Shown here: positions 7,014 to 10,408 of the stretch, piece after piece
Layout of the letters: each line of letters starts with the position of its first letter
How positions within the stretch are numbered: position 1 is the stretch's first letter
NCBI GenBank assembly: GCA_964460185.1
Contig: CAYWTM010000119.1
Span: forward strand, 1 to 10,408
Source: JAVJPJ01 sp040217295
Lineage (GTDB): Bacteria > Pseudomonadota > Alphaproteobacteria > Rhodobacterales > Rhodobacteraceae
Direction: 5' to 3'
Length of the DNA stretch: 10,408 nt
The notes under the pieces: model-generated
What the model was told of the DNA's origin: nothing
The model's database searches: none
The model's input: only the letters and a program-made list of their open reading frames with translations
Position numbers and translations under genes: made by a program

Positions 7014-7025
7014 ATGCCATGGCAT
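7014..7025. promoter_or_regulatory. 12-bp palindrome upstream of lpd
   Basis: ATGCCATGGCAT is perfectly self-complementary and lies 44 bases upstream of the lpd start, in the 168-base gap after the MAPEG gene. It could be an operator in an lpd leader or promoter. No convincing -10/-35 pair was found around it, so the regulatory reading is inference. Confidence 0.3.
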
Positions 7026-7137
7026 GCGAGCAACCCGTCTTTGGCAGGGTATGGCTTATTTTTCGGGGTATTTTGAGCGCGCGCGGTGTCGCAGGCCGCG
7101 GTGTGATCACAAAGTGCCGGGGCAGGCGGATGCCGCC

Positions 7138-7566
7138 TCAGGCCGCAGATGCTGCGCTCAGCAGGGCGGAAATCACCATCGTGACGGTTGCCAGGAACCC
7201 AAAGGCCCAGATCACGGATCGCCAGGGGCTCCACCCGAAGGCATAGGCCGGGATGTAGAGGATGCGGGCGGCCAGGTAGACCCAGGCACAAGACGCGGTC
7301 AGCGCCGAACCCGTTCCCGACATCACGACCACGACAACGGCAATGGTGAAGAGGATCAGCGCCTCGAAATGATTGTTCAATGCGCGATGCAGGCGTGCCG
7401 TGCGGGGGCTGAGCTGGTCCTCGAGAGCCCCACCAAGCCGCGCCCGGTCGCGGGGCGAGGTGGTGGTTTTCGGGCCCAGTTCAAGATTTGCCGGCACCGC
7501 CATCAAGGCGAACTGTACAGCCTGCAGCAAAAGCGCCAGAGCGAGAGCCATCAATTCATGGGACAT
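7138..7566 (-). CDS. MAPEG-family integral membrane protein
   Basis: A 142-residue inner-membrane protein of the MAPEG superfamily (membrane-associated proteins in eicosanoid and glutathione metabolism). Hydrophobic segments at about 4-25, 66-83, 88-108 and 116-138 give the four-helix layout of the family. The motif RALNNHFEAL carries the conserved RxxxNxxE residues Arg61, Asn65 and Glu68, which in glutathione-using members help bind the cofactor. Bacterial members of this short type mostly have no assigned substrate. The ATG at 7566 has only a modest AGGA upstream, about ten bases away. It lies between odhB and lpd on the same strand. That order recurs in Rhodobacteraceae to my knowledge, but no functional link to the dehydrogenase complex is established. 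Because a terminator-like hairpin follows odhB, it may head a separate MAPEG-lpd transcript. Confidence 0.88.
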   Translation of the reverse strand: MSHELMALALALLLQAVQFALMAVPANLELGPKTTTSPRDRARLGGALEDQLSPRTARLHRALNNHFEALILFTIAVVVVVMSGTGSALTASCAWVYLAARILYIPAYAFGWSPWRSVIWAFGFLATVTMVISALLSAASAA

Positions 7567-7615
7567 GCCAAATCAGTCCTGCTGCTTGCGCCGTATCGCC
7601 ATCGGGTGGGGACGT

Positions 7616-7670
7616 CTTGGTCACCATCGGCACGCGGTATGACCCGCGTGCGCGATGGTGGGCCACCAAG
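7616..7670 (-). promoter_or_regulatory. Long interrupted hairpin in the MAPEG leader
   Basis: Three stem segments stack: CTTGGT (7616-7621) with ACCAAG (7665-7670), CACCATCG (7622-7629) with CGATGGTG (7653-7660), and GCACGCGG (7630-7637) with CCGCGTGC (7644-7651). This gives 22 base pairs around a six-base TATGAC loop. The only interruptions are bulges of one base (7652) and four bases (7661-7664) on one arm. It ends 49 bases from the MAPEG start codon. There is no U tract next to it, so it is not a plain terminator. It may be a 5'-leader control or stability element, or a palindromic repeat. Confidence 0.6.
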
Positions 7671-7799
7671 TCGACAACAAAATTTCATTCTCTTGCATTA
7701 TGAATGCGCCAGAATGTCATTGCTGTCTCTATGCAGCCTGCCTCAGATGCGGTGATTTTTTTCCGTCATCTGAACGGAAGATGCAGGGAGAGCCATAAT

Positions 7800-7823
7800 T
7801 TGTCCACAATAGGGTGTGGAGAA
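7800..7823. promoter_or_regulatory. Inverted DnaA-box-like 9-mers
   Basis: TTGTCCACA (7800-7808) and TGTGGAGAA (7815-7823, reading TTCTCCACA on the other strand) each match the DnaA box TTATCCACA at eight of nine positions. They face each other across six bases. The inner TCCACA-N6-TGTGGA is a perfect dyad, so the site could equally be an operator for a dimeric regulator. Confidence 0.35.
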
Positions 7824-7835
7824 ATCAGTTCCGGC

Positions 7836-7852
7836 CTTTTCTCCGAGAAAAG
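7836..7852. promoter_or_regulatory. 17-bp palindrome, possible operator
   Basis: CTTTTCTC (7836-7843) and GAGAAAAG (7845-7852) are perfect inverted repeats around one central C. The site lies 13 bases from the DnaA-box-like dyad, in the A/T-rich part of the gap upstream of the MAPEG gene. It fits the shape of a binding site for a dimeric transcription factor. The factor is unknown. Confidence 0.35.
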
Positions 7853-8020
7853 TGTGACATTATTGCCTTATTTCGGGCCATCTAACGCTGAAAATTTGAA
7901 CTTTGGCGAATATGGCGTTGCGAATTCCGCATGTGCATTCCTGAAAACTGGCTCAAGACATGGCGTCCGGGGCCGGTTTTCCGCGCCAGGCAGATGCCTA
8001 GACGCGCCATGTCGGGATCG

Positions 8021-8045
8021 AAACGGGCACGCGAGATGCCCGTTT
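8021..8045 (-). terminator. Probable terminator of sucA-odhB
   Basis: AAACGGGCA (8021-8029) and TGCCCGTTT (8037-8045) form a perfect 9-bp stem around a seven-base loop, 35 bases past the odhB stop codon. On the minus strand the stem ends in TTTC, so the U tract is short and termination may be partial, leaving some read-through into MAPEG-lpd. Confidence 0.7.
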
Positions 8046-8080
8046 CCCCTGATCGAGCAAGGCTGTGTCCGCGCGGTGAA

Positions 8081-9610
8081 TCAGAGATCCATCAACAGCC
8101 GACGCGGGTCTTCCAGTGCATCCTTGACCCGCACGAGGAAGGTGACCGCACCTTTGCCATCCACGATCCGGTGGTCATAGCTGAGCGCCAGATACATCAT
8201 CGGACGGATCACGACCTGCCCGTTGATCGCCATCGGGCGGTCCTGGATCTTGTGCATTCCCAGAATGCCCGACTGCGGAGGATTGAGGATGGGCGACGAC
8301 ATCAAAGAGCCATAGACGCCCCCGTTCGAGATGGTGAAGGTGCCGCCCTGCATCTCGGCCATGGACAGTTTCCCATCGCGGGCGCGGCGGCCTTTTTCGG
8401 CGATCTCTTTCTCGATCTCGGCAAAGCTTTTCTGATCCACATCGCGGATGACCGGAACCACAAGGCCCTGTGGGGTGCCGGCGGCGATGCCCATATGGAC
8501 GAAATTCTTGTAGACCACATCGGTGCCGTCAATCTCGGCGTTGACCTCGGGCACTTCCTTGAGGGCGTGCACGCAGGCCTTGGTGAAGAACGACATGAAG
8601 CCCAGACGCGCGCCGTGTTTTTTCTCGAACGCGTCCTTGTACTGGTTTCTGAGCGCCATCACCTCGGTCATGTCCACCTCGTTGTAGGTGGTCAGCATGG
8701 CGGCGTTGTTCTGGGCGTCTTTCAGCCGGCGCGCGATGGTCTGGCGCAAGCGGGTCATCTTGACCCGTTCCTCGCGCGCGGCATCCTCGACCGGGGCCGG
8801 TGCGCGCGGGGCCGCAGCGGGGGCCGGTGCGGCGGTGGGGGCGGGGGTGGCCACGGCTTTCATTACGTCTTCCTTCATGATCCGGCCGTCGCGGCCCGTG
8901 CCCTGAACCTGGTCAGGGGTCAGCCCTTTTTCCGCCATCAGCTTCTGGGCCGAGGGGGCGTTCTGGATGTCGGCGGCTTTTCCGGCCGCGGCCGTGGCTT
9001 GGGCCGCGGGGGCGGCCTGCGCCCCTGCGGAGGCGGGCGCGCTTGCGGCGGCACCGCTGGCGCCGATGACAGCCAGTTTCGCGCTGGCGTCGACGGTTGT
9101 GCCTTCGGCTGCCACGATCTCGGTCAGGATGCCTGCGGCGGGGGCGGGGACCTCGACCGATACCTTGTCGGTTTCGAGTTCACACAGCATTTCATCTTGT
9201 GCGACAGCGTCGCCAACGGCCTTGAACCACGTGGCAACGGTGGCTTCGGTCACGCTTTCGCCAAGGGTGGGCACCATCACGTCGATGCTGTCGCCGGCCC
9301 CTTTGGCCGGGGTGTCGCTGCCGGGCTGCGGTGCGGCCGCTTTTTCGGCCGGGGCGGGTGCCGCTGCGGCACCGCCTTCGGTCAGGGTGGCCAGCAGGGC
9401 ATCGACCCCGACGGTTTCGCCTTCGCCGACGACGATTTCGCCCAGGACACCAGCTGCGGGCGAGGGCACCTCGACCGTCACCTTGTCGGTTTCCAGTTCA
9501 CACAGCATTTCATCGACCGCCACCGCGTCACCGGGTTTCTTGAACCAGGTGGCAACGGTTGCCTCGGTGACGCTTTCGCCCAGGGTGGGGACGCGGACTT
9601 CTATAGACAT
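8081..9610 (-). CDS. odhB: Dihydrolipoyllysine succinyltransferase (E2 of 2-oxoglutarate dehydrogenase)
   Basis: This is the core enzyme of the 2-oxoglutarate dehydrogenase complex; it transfers succinyl from lipoyl-lysine to CoA. The 509 residues comprise two lipoyl domains (about 2-78 and 108-184, lipoylated Lys43 and Lys149 in the repeated ELETDK motif), each followed by an Ala/Pro-rich linker. Next come an E1/E3-binding domain at about 215-253 (APSAQKLMAEKGL to RIMKEDV), another Ala/Pro linker, and the acyltransferase domain from about 280. The catalytic HRIVDG motif near the end contains His480 and Asp484. E. coli SucB has one lipoyl domain and about 405 residues, so the extra domain explains the length. 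The ATG at 9610 lies six bases after the sucA stop. Its ribosome-binding site (GAAGGG) falls in the last codons of sucA, indicating one transcript and probable coupling. A hairpin terminator follows. Confidence 0.97.
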   Translation of the reverse strand: MSIEVRVPTLGESVTEATVATWFKKPGDAVAVDEMLCELETDKVTVEVPSPAAGVLGEIVVGEGETVGVDALLATLTEGGAAAAPAPAEKAAAPQPGSDTPAKGAGDSIDVMVPTLGESVTEATVATWFKAVGDAVAQDEMLCELETDKVSVEVPAPAAGILTEIVAAEGTTVDASAKLAVIGASGAAASAPASAGAQAAPAAQATAAAGKAADIQNAPSAQKLMAEKGLTPDQVQGTGRDGRIMKEDVMKAVATPAPTAAPAPAAAPRAPAPVEDAAREERVKMTRLRQTIARRLKDAQNNAAMLTTYNEVDMTEVMALRNQYKDAFEKKHGARLGFMSFFTKACVHALKEVPEVNAEIDGTDVVYKNFVHMGIAAGTPQGLVVPVIRDVDQKSFAEIEKEIAEKGRRARDGKLSMAEMQGGTFTISNGGVYGSLMSSPILNPPQSGILGMHKIQDRPMAINGQVVIRPMMYLALSYDHRIVDGKGAVTFLVRVKDALEDPRRLLMDL

Positions 9611-9616
9611 GGTTCT

Positions 9617-10408
9617 TTACCCTTCGATGGTCAGCGCATCGTTCACGAGCGCGTTTTGTTGGGATTTGTGCTGGCTGGCGAGCCCTGTCGCAGGCGACGC
9701 CGAGGCAGGACGCCCGGCATAGACGGGGCGGGTGTGTTTGGCACCGATGCGGGTCAGGGCCCATTCCAGGTTCGGCTCGACAAAGCTCCAGCCGCCCTGG
9801 TTCTTGGGTTCTTCCTGACACCATACGATTTCTGCCTGCTTGAAGCGTTCCAGTTCCTTGACCAGCGCAAGCGCGGGGAAAGGATAGAACTGTTCAAGCC
9901 TGAGCAGGTAGACATCGTTGATGCCGCGCCTGTCGCGTTCCTCGAGCAGGTCGAAATAGACCTTGCCCGAGCAGATGACGACGCGCTTGATCTTGTCGTC
10001 GGCCGCCAGGGTGGTGTCGGAATTGCCCTTCTGCGCATCATCCCAAAGCACCCGGTGAAAGGACGACCCGGTGGTGAAATCGGCCGCTTCGCTGATCGCC
10101 AGCTTGTGGCGCAGCAACGATTTGGGCGTCATCAGCACCAGTGGCTTTCGGTAGCTGCGGTGCAACTGCCGGCGCAGGATGTGGAAATAGTTCGCCGGCG
10201 TCGTGCAGTTGGCGACGATCCAGTTGTCTTCGGCGGACATCTGCAGGAAACGTTCCAGTCGGGCGGATGAATGTTCCGGCCCCTGGCCTTCGAACCCATG
10301 CGGCAGCAGCATGACCAGCCCCGACATTCGCAGCCACTTGCGTTCACCCGAACTGATGAACTGGTCGAACATGATCTGCGCGCCATTGGCGAAATCGCCG
10401 AACTGCGC
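9617..10408 (-). CDS. sucA: 2-oxoglutarate dehydrogenase E1 component, C-terminal part
   Basis: This is the C-terminal 263 residues of the thiamine-diphosphate-dependent decarboxylase that feeds succinyl groups to OdhB. The reading frame is open through the window edge, so the 5' part is missing because of the cut, not truncation. Visible blocks are AQFGDFANGAQ at the edge, MLLPHGFEGQGPEHSSARLERFLQM, NCTTPANYFHILRRQL, and KPLVLMTPKSLLRH of the transketolase-like pyrimidine domain. These are followed by the C-terminal domain with VVICSGKVYFDLLEERD and QEEPKNQGGW. The stop is TAA at 9617-9619, six bases before odhB. An internal Met at 10372 is not a real start, because the 12 upstream codons continue the E1 sequence. 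Confidence 0.96.
   Translation of the reverse strand, partial: AQFGDFANGAQIMFDQFISSGERKWLRMSGLVMLLPHGFEGQGPEHSSARLERFLQMSAEDNWIVANCTTPANYFHILRRQLHRSYRKPLVLMTPKSLLRHKLAISEAADFTTGSSFHRVLWDDAQKGNSDTTLAADDKIKRVVICSGKVYFDLLEERDRRGINDVYLLRLEQFYPFPALALVKELERFKQAEIVWCQEEPKNQGGWSFVEPNLEWALTRIGAKHTRPVYAGRPASASPATGLASQHKSQQNALVNDALTIEG

Larger units (their letters stand above)
7567..8080. other. 514-base intergenic region rich in inverted repeats
   Basis: The gap lies between the odhB stop and the MAPEG start, both on the minus strand. No reading frame on either strand resembles a known protein; the open frames that cross it are extensions of antisense frames over odhB or lpd. Positions 7740-7960 are visibly richer in A/T than the flanking genes. 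It holds the odhB terminator-like hairpin (8021-8045), a 17-bp palindrome (7836-7852), inverted 9-mers (7800-7823), a loose stem CAGATG...CATCTG (7744-7772), a GCATT-ATG-AATGC dyad (7695-7707) and a long interrupted stem (7616-7670). It probably carries the promoter and leader of MAPEG-lpd. A small RNA gene cannot be excluded. Confidence 0.7.

Noticed and set aside
5578..7755. 725-codon open frame on the plus strand
   Set aside because: It is antisense to lpd and the MAPEG gene, which both carry full sets of family motifs, and it has low-complexity composition.
7756..7762. Run of seven T after a GC stretch, as a plus-strand terminator
   Set aside because: No plus-strand gene ends nearby, and the T run falls in the loop of the CAGATG/CATCTG stem, not after it.
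7931..10270. 779-codon open frame on the plus strand, Gly/His/Asp-rich
   Set aside because: It is antisense to odhB and sucA. The Gly-rich parts mirror the Ala/Pro linkers of OdhB.
1..10408. Mobile element, CRISPR array, toxin-antitoxin or defence system
   Set aside because: No transposase, integrase, repeat-spacer array or paired small toxin/antitoxin frames were seen. Every large gene belongs to a housekeeping or common accessory family.

Overview
The window reads as chromosomal core DNA from a high-GC alphaproteobacterium, most likely of the Rhodobacteraceae / Roseobacter group. This rests on a monomeric NADP-isocitrate dehydrogenase, a short FYDLN-acid protein upstream of a tRNA-Ala, and a sucA-odhB-MAPEG-lpd order with a two-lipoyl-domain E2. 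That assignment comes from family knowledge and not from a database search. I see no insertion sequence, prophage, integrase, CRISPR array or island border.

Layout. Positions 108-2315 (+) encode a monomeric isocitrate dehydrogenase, closed by a clear hairpin terminator. At 2470-3066 (+) lies a small VOC-fold (glyoxalase/extradiol dioxygenase type) protein. After about 210 bases without a gene come a tRNA-Ala(GGC) (3280-3355, -) and, upstream of it on the same strand, a 114-residue FYDLN-acid protein with an extremely acidic tail (3465-3809, -). Divergent from that is a two-gene plus-strand unit: a YgjP/SprT-like zinc metallopeptidase (3921-4649) and an overlapping GntR/FCD regulator (4643-5296). 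A 284-base convergent gap holds a GACCCC hexamer array and GC-rich hairpins.

The rest (5581-10408, -) is the 2-oxoglutarate dehydrogenase locus, read right to left: the 3' end of sucA (E1, cut by the window edge), odhB (E2) six bases later, a terminator-like hairpin and a 514-base gap, a MAPEG-family membrane protein, and lpd (E3). The window therefore encodes two consecutive TCA-cycle steps, isocitrate to 2-oxoglutarate and on to succinyl-CoA, in separate transcription units.

The least explained part is the 514-base gap between odhB and the MAPEG gene. It is visibly richer in A/T than its surroundings, carries no protein-like reading frame, and holds several inverted repeats: a 22-bp interrupted stem, a pair of inverted DnaA-box-like 9-mers and a near-perfect 17-bp palindrome. 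It is probably the control region for an independently transcribed MAPEG-lpd unit. I did not find a convincing new multi-gene system; the findings are mainly regulatory and architectural.
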